Assembly: GCF_016097555.1 (NCBI RefSeq)
Contig: NC_054706.1
Span: 30,115,631-30,179,630 of the forward strand
DNA: 64,000 nt
Direction: 5' to 3'
Source: Gigantopelta aegis
Taxonomy: Eukaryota > Mollusca > Gastropoda > Neomphalida > Peltospiridae
Part shown: positions 47,678 to 57,767 of the stretch, one piece after another
Layout of the letters: each line of letters opens with the position of its first letter
Numbering within the stretch: position 1 is the first letter of the stretch
Translations under genes and position numbers: made by a program
The notes under the pieces: generated by a model
What the model was told of the DNA's origin: nothing
Databases searched by the model: none
The model's input: the letters and a program-made list of their open reading frames with translations, nothing else

Positions 47678-49282
47678 TACTACTCAAAAGAATTTAAGGG
47701 TCAAAAATTTATAACCAAATAAGTTTCAGAGTGTATTAGATTGATGATGTAAACTACACCAAATTTTTTATTTATTGTTCCATATTTACAAAAAACCACA
47801 AATAAACGTCACTGTATACAAGAAAGTCACATGACATGCTGTCAAAGTTGAAGGTTGTCAAACATGGATTTTACACATTAGAACATTCGTTTAATAGTGT
47901 GTGAATCCACCCCTGGCGCGAATACACTCGACACATCGTTGCCTCATGCTGTTTATCAGATATCTGAAGAACTCTTGGGGAATGGCCTGCCACTCTGCCA
48001 TAAGAAGTTGACCCAGATCATGAAGGTTGGCCGGAGGGGCATGGTTATCCCGAACTCTCCTGCCTAATTCGTCCCAGGCGTACTCTATTGGGACCAAGTC
48101 AGGCGAATATGCTGGCCAATCCATCCTGGCGATACCTTGTTGTCTGAGAAAGTCCGTTACCACCCTGGCGTGGTAGGGTCTGGCATTGTCATCCTGCAGA
48201 ACTGCCCCGCCGCCAATCTGTTGAAGGCCTGGGAGAACCAACGGCCGGATAATCTCATTCAGATAGCGGATTCCATTTAGATTGCCATCCACCACATAGA
48301 GGGGGGTCCTGTGGTGGATAGAGATGCCGCCCCACACCATGACGCTGCCACCACCGAACCGGTGACGTTGTCTAACGTTAACATCAGCGAAGCGCTCCCC
48401 AGGACGTCTGTAGACACGAACCCGACCGTCGTTGAACTGGAGACTAAACCTGGACTCATCAGTGAACATCACTCGACCCCACTGAACACGTTGCCACCGC
48501 AGATGAAGCATGCACCAGTGACGTCTGGCTGTTCTGTGACATGGTAGGAGTGGTGGTCGAACAGCCTGGCGACGGCAGCGTAGATTATTGGCTCTCAGAC
48601 GATTGCGTATGGTTTGATCAGACACTCGAGTTCCAGTCGCAGTCCGCAGATTGTCACGTAATCGGCGTACAGTGGTTGTGTGTTGACGTAGAGCCATATT
48701 GGTGATGTAGCGGTCCTCTCTATTTGTAGTGCTTCGGGGTCTTCCCGAACGTGGACGATTTTGAACAGAATTCGTTGCTTGGTACCGTTGCCACAGTCGG
48801 TCAACGATACTCTGACTGACACCAAGTCTCAGAGCAACATTTCTTTGCGTATTGCCATCCTGAAGCCAAGCAATAGCCCTTCCTCGATCTTCGATAGTCA
48901 GTTGAAGTCGTACCATTGTCGAATTTGGAGTGTGCACCGTACACAAACGCAAGCTCCAATTATACGGAAATTCAGCATTGGGAACATGGAATACACGTGC
49001 AAAGCGTGCAAATGAAGCGCTTTGTGAAAAAGCAAGTTATGGGCACTTAGCAGACCTTTCGCTTTTGCCCTAATTTACGTGCAAATGTAAGCATGTTTTT
49101 GCCATTAGAACTAGTCGACAGTGTCAATGACAGTGGATTTTAATTCATTTATGGGTTGCTTAGACCCACTTTCGTCAAAATGGAACAATACCATTCGTGA
49201 CATTATGGTCTAGCTAATATAATTGACATTAAGAAAATAATGTCGAAAATATCGTCTGACCCTTAAATTCTTTTGAGTAGTA
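47678..49282 (-). mobile_element. Complete Tc1-like DNA transposon, 1605 bp
   Basis: TA target duplication at 47676-47677 and 49283-49284. Perfect 26-bp inverted ends starting TACTACTCAAAAGAATTTAA and continuing GGGTCA. One long uninterrupted transposase frame on the minus strand. Size, ends and coding capacity all match a full Tc1 element. Perfect ends imply a young insertion, made within GGA intron 2 next to or inside the DIRS fossil. Confidence 0.95.
47891..48952 (-). CDS. Tc1-family transposase (DD34E), apparently intact
   Basis: The frame has 353 residues; a second ATG at 48916-48914 (MVRLQLTIEDRGRAIAWLQD) gives 341 residues and is the likelier start, as Tc1 proteins are about 340. Order: N-terminal helix-turn-helix (residues about 20-65, VALRLGVSQSIVDRLWQRYQ), the hook-like GRPRS, a second helix-turn-helix, then the DDE catalytic domain. 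Catalytic residues: Asp in VMFTDESRFS, Asp in LQDDNARPYH, and Glu in DLVPIEYAWDELGR with 34 residues between the last two (DD34E). The usual DLNPIE is DLVPIE. GGGSVMVWGGIS is also kept. The protein cuts and inserts the element at TA. No stop or shift is present, so activity is possible but unproven. Confidence 0.95.
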   Translation of the reverse strand: MRLCTVHTPNSTMVRLQLTIEDRGRAIAWLQDGNTQRNVALRLGVSQSIVDRLWQRYQATNSVQNRPRSGRPRSTTNREDRYITNMALRQHTTTVRRLRDNLRTATGTRVSDQTIRNRLRANNLRCRRQAVRPPLLPCHRTARRHWCMLHLRWQRVQWGRVMFTDESRFSLQFNDGRVRVYRRPGERFADVNVRQRHRFGGGSVMVWGGISIHHRTPLYVVDGNLNGIRYLNEIIRPLVLPGLQQIGGGAVLQDDNARPYHARVVTDFLRQQGIARMDWPAYSPDLVPIEYAWDELGRRVRDNHAPPANLHDLGQLLMAEWQAIPQEFFRYLINSMRQRCVECIRARGGFTHY

Positions 49283-51063
49283 TACACACACAGCAATAAT
49301 AATAATTTAATAAAATAGGTTGAGGGAGAAACCTTTCGAGAATTGATCTACTATACCTTTGCATGTTAATCTCTAAACCAGCTTATGCAATGACATCATG
49401 ATATATAATAAAGGTATATAAATGAAACGTGTCTGTTACCGTACCGCAATGTGTGTGCAGACGACAGAATTTTTTTTTTGCAAACGATGGTAAAATAAAT
49501 AAACTAAAAATGTAGTATTGTTGCAGATATATTTTTTTTTTGTAGGAATGATTTAGTTTTCAGTATGTAGATTATGAATAGAAATAGAAGTAGAAATAGT
49601 GGTGTTGATGGTAGTCCACAGAACAGGTAGTCCTAAACGAGTGGTAGACCCATGCAACCAGATACGATCCTAATTTGATTTTTGGTCTAACTTATGAATA
49701 TTGTATATAACTTCTGGAAAAGTTGCTGAACTTTATGTTATGTATAATCATGCACGTTATAAAAACGTGTGATACTTGCATACCATATCGATATATAGGA
49801 CTTCTCCCTATGCTTGTAAATATGTATCAAAGTACTGATGGTATCACTAACGATCTCGACCAATGTTCTCAGGTACAAAATAGTAACTAAACACTATTGT
49901 AAATACAGATATATGTTTACTTCAAACTGATCTTCATATAAAGAAGAAGATGTCATCTTCTAAATTCTTCAAAACAAACAATGCTAACAGCATGTCAAGT
50001 TTTACTTCCGTGTTTATATGTGACGTCAAACTTTGAGCCGCGTTTACTCGGTTTGTGATGTCATGCTAAGTTGTAGATTTTCGCGTGTGACTGCTCATTT
50101 ATGTTTTAAAACTTTGTAAATATTGGATATTATTTCAAGTCAAGTTGTATGTATCTGATTTAGATGATAGTGAAAAAAATAAAAAAATAAAATAAGATAA
50201 ATAAGTAAATAAATAAATAAATACATAAATAAATAATTTGTGGATAGACATGTAACATTGATTAGTAGTTGTATGACTGTCTTTTTTTAATGAAACGATA
50301 AGGGGAAAATAGAGCTGTGATAAACTTAAAGGTGTATGTGAGTTGGGGGTTTTGTTGATTTTTTTAGATGGAACTTGAAGGGGAGGCATATTTTATAAAA
50401 TTTTAAATACTGATACATGTGGTCAATTAAACATCACTGGAAATCCGCATGAATATTTAACTATAATTTTAATTGTTAAAAGTAGCAAACACATTACACT
50501 AAAGTTAATTTTATTGTATGAATCTTTTAATTTTGCATTGTTAAAATACCCTTGACAGGCAGCTCCAGAGATTTCGTCTAAGTTAATGTTTCACTGCTTT
50601 AGGTTTTAAACCATTCTGATGTAAACTTTAGTAGACCGTTTTTCGCAGCCTTTTTAACATCTTATACAAAATATGTACGTTAGTCGCTAGCGATTCAGAG
50701 CTGTCAGCTCCTACGAAGCTACTCATGATGCTCATGACAATTATCGATCATGCCCCCCAATTTGTATATAGCCTCGATACCGTCCAATTCAGCATGGGAC
50801 AATACTCTTTGCGAACATGCGCAATGGGAATGTGAAAGAGGTCTATTGGTAACTCGGGTGGGAAAACCATTTATTATATAACATTTAGTGAAATATCTTA
50901 AAATATCAGTGAAGTAAAAGTGTTATCAGTCACTCTAAAATGTGATATCGTCACTGTAGAAAGTGTTATCTTCACTGTAAGAAAGCAGGAACTATTTTGC
51001 TGTTGGCATTTTAAAAATAAAGGTAAACTGCCAAAAGTTATATAATAAATAGAAAATTTAATT

Positions 51064-51174
51064 GTTTTTGTCAAATATGATTTATATCTCATCTCGTGAA
51101 GTTCGCAATCATATCTAAGAGTCGCACTTGCGCAAACTTCACTCGATGAGATATAAATCATATTTGACAAAAAA
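51064..51174. mobile_element. Fold-back element
   Basis: TTTTTGTCAAATATGATTTA and TATCTCATC on the left are mirrored by GATGAGATATAAATCATATT and TGACAAAAA on the right. The inner part continues with CGTGAAGTT/AACTTCACTCG. Arms are about 45-50 bases with a loop of about 15. Confidence 0.8.
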
Positions 51175-51312
51175 CATGAAATATCCTCTATATATCACAG
51201 CATATTGGCTGATTTTTCAAGTCTCTACTTACGAAATTTTTTCGGTATTCTAGACTTTAAAACCTTACCGTTGCATTATTTAACCAGTAGTTTTTACAGC
51301 CTCTATTAAGTC

Positions 51313-51376
51313 CCTACCGGCCTCGGTGGCGTCGTGGTTAGGCCATCAGTCTACAGGATGGTAGGTACTGGGTGCA
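51313..51376 (+). mobile_element. Head fragment of the second SINE type
   Basis: TACCGGCCTCGGTGGCGTCG, TGGTTAGGCCATCAGTCTAC and GGTAGGTACTGGGTGCAGAT. It is the tRNA-like head only. Confidence 0.8.
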
Positions 51377-51497
51377 GATTTAATTGGTCAGAACTGATGA
51401 TTTTTACATACAGTCATTGATTATTCTGCAATTCCTAATAAATGATTAGAAACTACATTTTATTAGGGATATCACAACTTATTAAAACGACGAAGAA

Positions 51498-51814
51498 GGA
51501 AGGAAGGAAATGTTTTATTTAATGACGTACTCAACACATTTTTTATTACGGTTATATGGCATCAGACATACGGTTAAAGACCACACAGATATAGAGAGAG
51601 GAAACCCACTGTCGCCACTTCATGGGCTACTCTTTTCGATTAGCAGCAAGGGATCGTTTATATGCACCATCCCACAGACAGGATAACACATACAACGGTC
51701 TTTGATATACCAGTCGTGGTGCACTGGCTGGAGTGAGAAATATGAAATAGCCCAATGGGGCCCACTGACGGGGATCAAGCGAGCACTGTACCACAGGGCT
51801 ACGTCCCATCCCTA
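51498..51814 (-). mobile_element. SINE family A, nearly complete
   Basis: A GGAA-repeat tail, GTTTTATTTAATGACG, TTATATGGCATCAGACATAC, CACTTCATGGGCTACTC and the head end CACAGGGCTACGTCCCATCC. A few bases of the head (B-box area) are deleted. Confidence 0.88.
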
Positions 51815-52271
51815 AAACAACAAAAGAGATCATTGCAATTGGTGTACATTTTTACACCTTTATAAAAGTGAAACTAGATTTATCAGCTAGCAATGGCCAT
51901 GCGATCATTTCGATCGAGAAAGATAGAAATAAAAGAACAGAACAATGTTATCCCACATGAGGGGATTTAAAAAAAAATTAAAATTCTTTTTCAGCTATCT
52001 ATATTAAAATGGTATAAATTTGTACTTTGATTGGTTCACCAAAACCAATGCTCGCGATTGACTGTTGCAGGAGACCGGCATTATCTCGATTTATCTATAT
52101 CTTTGTCCGGTTCAACTACATAAAAGTAGAGTCGGCTTATACCTCATATCAACCTTTTTGTACCAGATACTGAGGTGCAAACAAAGGGGTCGGCTTATCC
52201 ACAGAGTCGGTTAATACACAGCGATATACGTCTATTTGGATTGAGTCTTAGTTTATGCCTGATATGCATTC

Positions 52272-52520
52272 CAGTGATCAAAATAAGCACTTGTCCGTTT
52301 GTCCCGACAAGTGAAAATCTATTCGGACAAACAAACTGTGCCTCGGTGGACAAGTAAAAATGTTCAGTGCAGTTTCCTTTTGAGCAATCACAAACATCAT
52401 CCTGGTACTTGAATAAAACAAACCATTTATTTGGACAAGTGAAAATATTGGCGGGCAAATAGATTTTTAGATGTATTTGTCTGGTGGACTAGTAAAAAAA
52501 CCAACTTATTTCTATCACTG
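52272..52520. mobile_element. 249-bp MITE with CAGTG ends
   Basis: Starts CAGTGATCAAAATAAGCA and ends ACTTATTTCTATCACTG. Near-matching CATTC/TATTC flanks suggest a 5-bp target duplication, as at 34860-35181. The inside repeats ACAAGTGAAAAT and GGACAA words. It lies about 90 bases before GGA exon 3. Confidence 0.65.
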
Positions 52521-52612
52521 TATTCTAGGCCTGCATTGTGATCGGGTTCTTATACATGAAATAAAATATTTTTAGATTAAAATTTTATCTAATGTATATT
52601 CTGTCACTTCAG

Positions 52613-52711
52613 ACTCTTGAAGCCTCTGTGAAGAACTGTGGTAAAAGATTCCACCAGGAAATTGGAAAGTTTAGGTTTCTCAATGAAATGATTAAAGTGG
52701 TATCTCCAAAG
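52613..52711 (+). CDS. GGA: GGA, coding exon 3 (VHS domain)
   Basis: CACTTCAG precedes and GTGAGTG follows; 99 bases, phase 0 to 0. It encodes TLEASVKNCGKRFHQEIGKF then RFLNEMIKVVSPK. In vertebrate GGAs the same place reads LEACMKNCG(K/R)RFH.E.GKFRFLNELIKVVSPK, so almost every position fits. It continues the VHS helical bundle. Confidence 0.95.
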
Positions 52712-52797
52712 GTGAGTGAATACATCAATTGGCACTAATAGTTTATTGTAAGCATGGATGGAAATATTGAAATAAAATACACCATAAGCACTATACT

Positions 52798-53348
52798 CAG
52801 GGCTTCTAGATTATGGTAGCCCCACTCTCATGGCTAGTGATTTTCAATGTTGGGCTAATGAAAAACTACTATTACCATGCCTGACAGCTAGTGAATTTGT
52901 TTTGGGTCAAATGTTGCAGTTATGTCTATTTTGTAAATATGAATATCCTGCCCCCACCCCAACCCCCCAATGTTAGTGTTTTTAAACTCTATCTCCCTCT
53001 TTAGGTGACATATTTGATTATTACTATTATTTAGTAAAATTATATTAACTTAAGTAAAGTAGGGCTAGTGAATTTTTAATTGTGGCTAGTGAATTTGTTT
53101 TGGGTCAAATGTTGCAGTTATGTCTATTTTGTAAATATGAATATCCTGCCCCCACCCCAACCCCCCAGTGTTAGTGTTTTTAAACTCTATCTCCCTCTTT
53201 AGGTGACATATTTGATTATTACTATTATTTAGTGAAATTATATTAACTTAAGTAAAGTAGGGCTAGTGAATTTTTAATTGCGGCTAGTAAACTTTTTAAA
53301 TCACCAATCCCATGGCTAGTGGATTTTATAAAAACTCTAGAAGCTCTG
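52798..53348. mobile_element. hAT-type MITE with 8-bp target duplication and an internal 198-bp duplication
   Basis: ACTATACT stands at 52790-52797 and 53349-53356. Ends are CAGGGCTTCTAGA and, reversed, CAGAGCTTCTAGA. Eight-base duplications with CAG-type ends are hAT hallmarks. A 198-bp unit starting GTGAATTTGTTTTGGGTC occurs twice inside with few differences. Confidence 0.88.
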
Positions 53349-53615
53349 ACTATACTTCTACTACTCGGTAAATAAAACAAAACTGTTATTGTCATTGTAT
53401 ATGCAGGTTTCAGTTTCTGCATTTGATGTCATGACATAAGGATTGAAATAATAATATATACTATATTATATACTGTATATATATATAACAAGATAAGGGC
53501 CAGAATGAATTTTTTACCTGAGTTTTTATACACCCATCTATGAGTTGTATTATGGTATGGCATTGTCCGTCCATATGTCCATCAGTCTGTACGTACGTCC
53601 GTCTGATAACTTTTT

Positions 53616-54129
53616 CTTGTCCGGACCATATCTTACATACAGATGCATACAGGACCATCAAACCTCACATGTAGGAACCACTTGGGATGGCAGTGTGTCA
53701 CGTTCTATTACTAGGTCACTGTGACCTACTTTTCATGGTCTACTGCACATAACAGTAAATCCTTGTCCATATCATATCTTGCATACAGATACATACAGGA
53801 CCATCAAACCTCACATGTAGGAACCACTTGGGATGGCAGTGTGTCGCGTTCTATTACTAGGTCACTGTGACCTACTTTTCATGGTCTACTGCACATAACA
53901 GTAAATCCTTGTCCATATCATATCTTGCATACAGATACATACAGGACCATCAAACCTCACATGTAGGAACCACTTGGGATGGCAGTGTGTCGCGTTCTAT
54001 TACTAGGTCACTGTGACCTACTTTTCATGGTCTACTGCACATAACAGTAAATCCTTGTCCATATCATATCTTGCATACAGATACATACAGGACCATCAAA
54101 CCTCACATGCAGGAACCACTTGGGATGGT
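53616..54129. repeat. 146-bp tandem repeat, about 3.5 copies, each with an ERE palindrome
   Basis: The word CACTTGGGATGG recurs at exactly 146-base spacing (cttggg at 53681, 53827, 53973, 54119). The three complete units carry AGGTCACTGTGACCT at 53713-53727, 53859-53873 and 54005-54019, which equals the consensus oestrogen response element AGGTCAnnnTGACCT. Copies are nearly identical. Any regulatory role is inference. Confidence 0.95.
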
Positions 54130-54571
54130 GGTTGGTCCAAAACAAACTGTTCATCTATCCCATTGCAAAAATTTCACATAATTAGAATTGAATCATACAC
54201 GTAACATATTCATTAATATAGATATGGTTTTCCATGAAACTCCTGATTGGCGTATCATGTACCTCACCATTACTCTTGTTAAAACTGTTTTTGCTGACCA
54301 AGCAATGGCACCTATCTGAGAATTTGCAAGGTGAACGTGAAACTCCTTTTCATTTTAAACTTTTCATGTTTGAATCGGGTAGGGTGGATATAAATTTCCT
54401 TGGAAACGGATAACCATGCCACCAAGACATAAACTGAGCATCGTACATTGTGACCGAGCCCTGGCATGGTTGAATGATGGTGTATCCATGAAAGACGTCT
54501 GCAAGTGAGTCATTCCATCATCCAATGGCCGCAAGAGCATTTCCATGTCACTGGCAGACTGACGCCCTCAG

Positions 54572-55850
54572 TGGCCCTCTGAACGCAATGATCATGTGAT
54601 CCTCTGAACGCAGTGCTCATGTGATCCTCTGAGCATAATGATCATGTGGCCCTCTGAACGCAATGATCATGTGATCCTCTGAACACAACGATCATGTGAT
54701 CCTCTGAACGCAATGATCATGTGGCCCTCTGAACGCAGTGCTCATGTGGCCCTCTGAACGCAGTGCTTATGTGGCCCTCTGAACACAGTGCTCATGTGAT
54801 CCTCTGAATGCAGTGCTTATGTGGCCCTCTGAACACAGTGCTCATGTGATCCTCTGAACGCAGTGCTCATGTGACCCTCTGAACGCAGTGCTCATGTGGC
54901 CCTCTGAACACAGTGCTCATGTGATCCTCTGAACACAGTGCTCATGTGGCCCTCTGAATGCAGTGCTCATGTGGCCCTCTGAACGCAGTGCTCATGTGAT
55001 CCTCTGAACACTGCTCATGTGATCCTCTGAATGCAGTGCTCATGTGACCCTCTGAATGCAGTGCTCATGTGGCCCTCTGAACGCAGTGCTCATGTGATCC
55101 TCTGAACGCAGTGCTCATGTGATCCTCTGAATGCAGTGCTCATGTGGCCCTCTGAACGCAGTGCTCATGTGATCCTCTGAACGCAGTGCTCATGTGATCC
55201 TCTGAATGCAGTGCTCATGTGACCCTCTGAATGCAGTGCTCATGTGATCCTCTGAACGCAGTGCTCATGTGATCCTCTGAACGCAGTGCTCATGTGATCC
55301 TCTGAACGCAGTGCTCATGTGGCCCTCTGAACGCAGTGCTCATGTGGCCCTCTGAACGCAGTGCTCATGTGGCCCTCTGAACACAGTGCTCATGTGATCC
55401 TCTGAATGCAGTGCTCATGTGACTCTCTGAATGCAGTGCTCATGTGGCCCTCTGAACGCAGTGCTCATGTGATCCTCTGAACGCAGTGCTCATGTGATCC
55501 TCTGAACGCAGTGCTCATGTGACCCTCTGAACGCAGTGCTCATGTGATCCTCTGAACGCAGTGCTCATGTGATCCTCTGAACGCAGTGCTCATGTGATCC
55601 TCTGAACGCAGTGCTCATGTGGCCCTCTGAACGCAGTGCTCATGTGATCCTCTGAACGCAGTGCTCATGTGATCCTCTGAACGCAGTGCTCATGTGGCCC
55701 TCTGAACGCAGTGCTCATGTGGCCCTCTGAACGCAGTGCTCATGTGATCCTCTGAATGCAGTGCTCATGTGACCCTCTGAACGCAGTGTGCATATGACCA
55801 TCTGAACGCAGTGCTTATGTGGCCCTCTGAACGCAGTGCTCATGTGGCCC
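54572..55850. repeat. 25-bp minisatellite, about 51 copies
   Basis: The unit is GATCCTCTGAACGCAGTGCT then CATGT, with two main variants at the start (GATCC or GGCCC) and three at the middle (ACG, ATG, ACA). Variants are intermixed and partly in runs, consistent with ongoing unequal exchange. It ends exactly at the TTAA element at 55851. Confidence 0.97.
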
Positions 55851-56228
55851 TTAAAGGGACAGACCCTAATTTCAGTCCATGAAAATGCACACTAAGTTTA
55901 GTTAATCTATATTCCTGTAACACATTTGGATAAAGTTACAACTGACTGAAACACGAGTCTGTGACTTAGAAATGGTGAAATATCCTCTAAAAATTGACTA
56001 AAACTTGACTCCATAACTGTTACTTCTGAGACACACATGCATTTTTAAAAATATGAGAACTGCATTTTGGGATATTAAAAACACCAAGATGACCAAAAAC
56101 ACTGAATGTACGGAAATGGATAATCTAAACAATAAAATCTAAGTAAAGTATGATTTCAGTTATCAAAAAACGGCTCTAATAGTCAAACACATGCCTTAGT
56201 GTTTAAAAACTAGGGTATGTCCCTTTAA
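55851..56228. mobile_element. TTAA-flanked MITE, Kolobok/T2-like (378 bp)
   Basis: Ends TTAAAGGGACAGACCCTAAT and, reversed, TTAAAGGGACATACCCTAGT. It is homologous to 10446-10824 along its length (TTTGGATAA, TTTTGGGATATT, ATCAAAAAACGGCT). Non-coding. Confidence 0.88.
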
Positions 56229-56410
56229 CTTGTTTTGACTGGTATTTTGTACAGAGTTAACTGCTTATCTTTTATTAACCAAATTTATTTTGTTTTATTC
56301 AATATCATTTTGTTCAGGAATAAGGGTATGTTATGTGAGATTCTTTTTTATTTAAAAAAAATGGTTGTATTATCTATTGTGGGAATGTTTTGTAATGTTT
56401 TTTATTGCAG

Positions 56411-56569
56411 TACTTGGGCAACCGAACAACAGCGACCGTGAAAAAGCGATGTATTGAAATAATGTATAGTTGGTACATGGGACTGAAACACGAAACAAAG
56501 ATTGTTGATGCTTACATGATGTTGAAAGCACAAGGCATAGTCAAAGAGGATCCTACTTACATAGAAAAG
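56411..56569 (+). CDS. GGA: GGA, coding exon 4 (end of VHS domain)
   Basis: TTATTGCAG precedes and GTTAGTG follows; 159 bases, phase 0 to 0. It encodes YLGNRTTATVKKRCIEIMYS, then WYMGLKHETKIVDAYMMLKA and QGIVKEDPTYIEK. Vertebrate GGAs have VVSPKYLG..., (L/I)ELLYSWT, (A/D)AY.MLK.QGIV..DP. The VHS domain, about 150 residues from the start, is thus complete. The following linker and GAT domain should begin with the next exon, which I did not find before 64000. Confidence 0.95.
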
Positions 56570-56885
56570 GTTAGTGTTTCTTGCATATATACATTAAAAA
56601 AAGAGTCACTTCATTGCATATTGAAATACTTAAAAAAATATCTGTAGATGAATGCACAGAAGAAGTATGTACTTATCATATATTTATACACACCTCCCCC
56701 CTTTCCTTCAAGTGGACTGATCTGAACATCCTAACAACCAATCATTAGCTAGAATCTTCTACTGTACCCTGTGTATCCTGCTTTTGGTCACTCATAAGCG
56801 TACGAGACGAGGGGAGGAGGAGCAAAACCTCAAATTCTGGCAAAAATTATAGAAATAGTCAGCAAAATGTTCTAACCTAAGACCT

Positions 56886-56962
56886 TTTTACCATGTATCT
56901 GATGCCATATTACTGTGAATAAAATGTGTTGAGTGCGTCGTTAAATAAACCATTTCCTTCCT
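56886..56962 (+). mobile_element. 5'-truncated SINE tail with long target duplication
   Basis: Only the last part is present (CTGATGCCATATTACTGTGA ... GTCGTTAAATAAACCATTTCC). CTTTTTACCATGTAT occurs before and after, a 15-base direct repeat. The internal start shows that reverse transcription stopped early. Confidence 0.8.
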
Positions 56963-57767
56963 TCCTTTTTACCATGTATTTCCATTATTCTATCCTCAAA
57001 ATTCAAACAACTATGTAAAAGACATCATTAGTAATATAACCAGTATCCTTATGTATTCTAAGTATTGTCCTTTGCCTTGATATCATACAGAAAGTTTAGG
57101 TCTCACTACACAGATGCCATCTGCCATTGAAACCCATGTTAAATTGCCCAACTTCAAATGAAGATTGCCAATAGAACGGGTTCTCGTTGGCACAAACAAC
57201 ATAAACCATTGCGAACACCCATGTCCCAAAAGGTCAGTGCAGAATATTACAAAATAGCATGGGCAAAATACAGCCAGAAGGCTTACCATTAAACATACAT
57301 ATTGTTTTAATTCTTCACCATTTCCTTTAAGTGAATATGTGAACCATAATTTGTGTCACAATTAGAAACTATAGTGGACCGTCATCAATCAACTCTCGCC
57401 CGGAAGTGATCTGTGTAATGAGACCTTAATATTAAGCTGGTGTGTGTAGTTGCAGCAGTGAATGGATGTCTGTTCCCGTGTGTATACATTTGTATTTAGT
57501 TTTAATACTCATTTGTTTCTGCTTCCTTTTAGCATAATCAGGTAACATGTTTTTGTTGTGTTTTATTTCTCATTAACTTGAGGATTGTTTGTTTTATTAG
57601 TTTAAGGATTATGTTGTAATTCTTGGATGAAAACTGTACAATATCTACTTGTTCCATCATTTGTCTGTTGCAATTTTTCTGTTTGTGTTGGACAACTGTA
57701 CGGGAGAGGGGGGTGGGGAATTCTTTTGAATGAGGACTAGAATTTAAGTTAAAAAAAATAATTGTTA

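Larger units (their letters stand above)
40043..50847. mobile_element. 10.8-kb composite block bounded by inverted 33-bp ends
   Basis: The left end starts AATAGACCTCTCTCACATTC and the reverse complement of the right end starts AATAGACCTCTTTCACATTC; both go on to TGCGCATGT. GGT lies directly outside at both ends (40040-40042, 50848-50850). Inside lie a MITE, a DIRS-group fossil, a Tc1 element and three related AT-rich repeats (41118-41240, 41601-41740, 50105-50230). Ends this far apart may mark one old element swollen by later insertions, or two unrelated copies of a shorter repeat. Confidence 0.4.
35988..52612 (+). other. GGA intron 2 (16.6 kb), loaded with mobile elements
   Basis: Bounded by GTGAGT and CACTTCAG. 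It contains the 74-bp satellite, a 1.2-kb TTAA element, SINEs and a 10.8-kb block with a DIRS-group fossil and a Tc1 transposon. 37500-37915, 49285-50040, 50240-50800 and 51820-52270 show nothing further that I recognise. Confidence 0.85.
52712..56410 (+). other. GGA intron 3 (3.7 kb)
   Basis: It holds a hAT-type MITE, a 146-bp tandem repeat, a 25-bp minisatellite and a TTAA element. 54130-54570 shows nothing recognisable and 56229-56410 is AT-rich with the T-rich acceptor TTTTTTATTGCAG. Confidence 0.85.

Noticed and set aside
48311-49015. Plus-strand frames of 78 and 84 residues and small minus frames
   Set aside because: Shadows of the Tc1 transposase frame on the minus strand.
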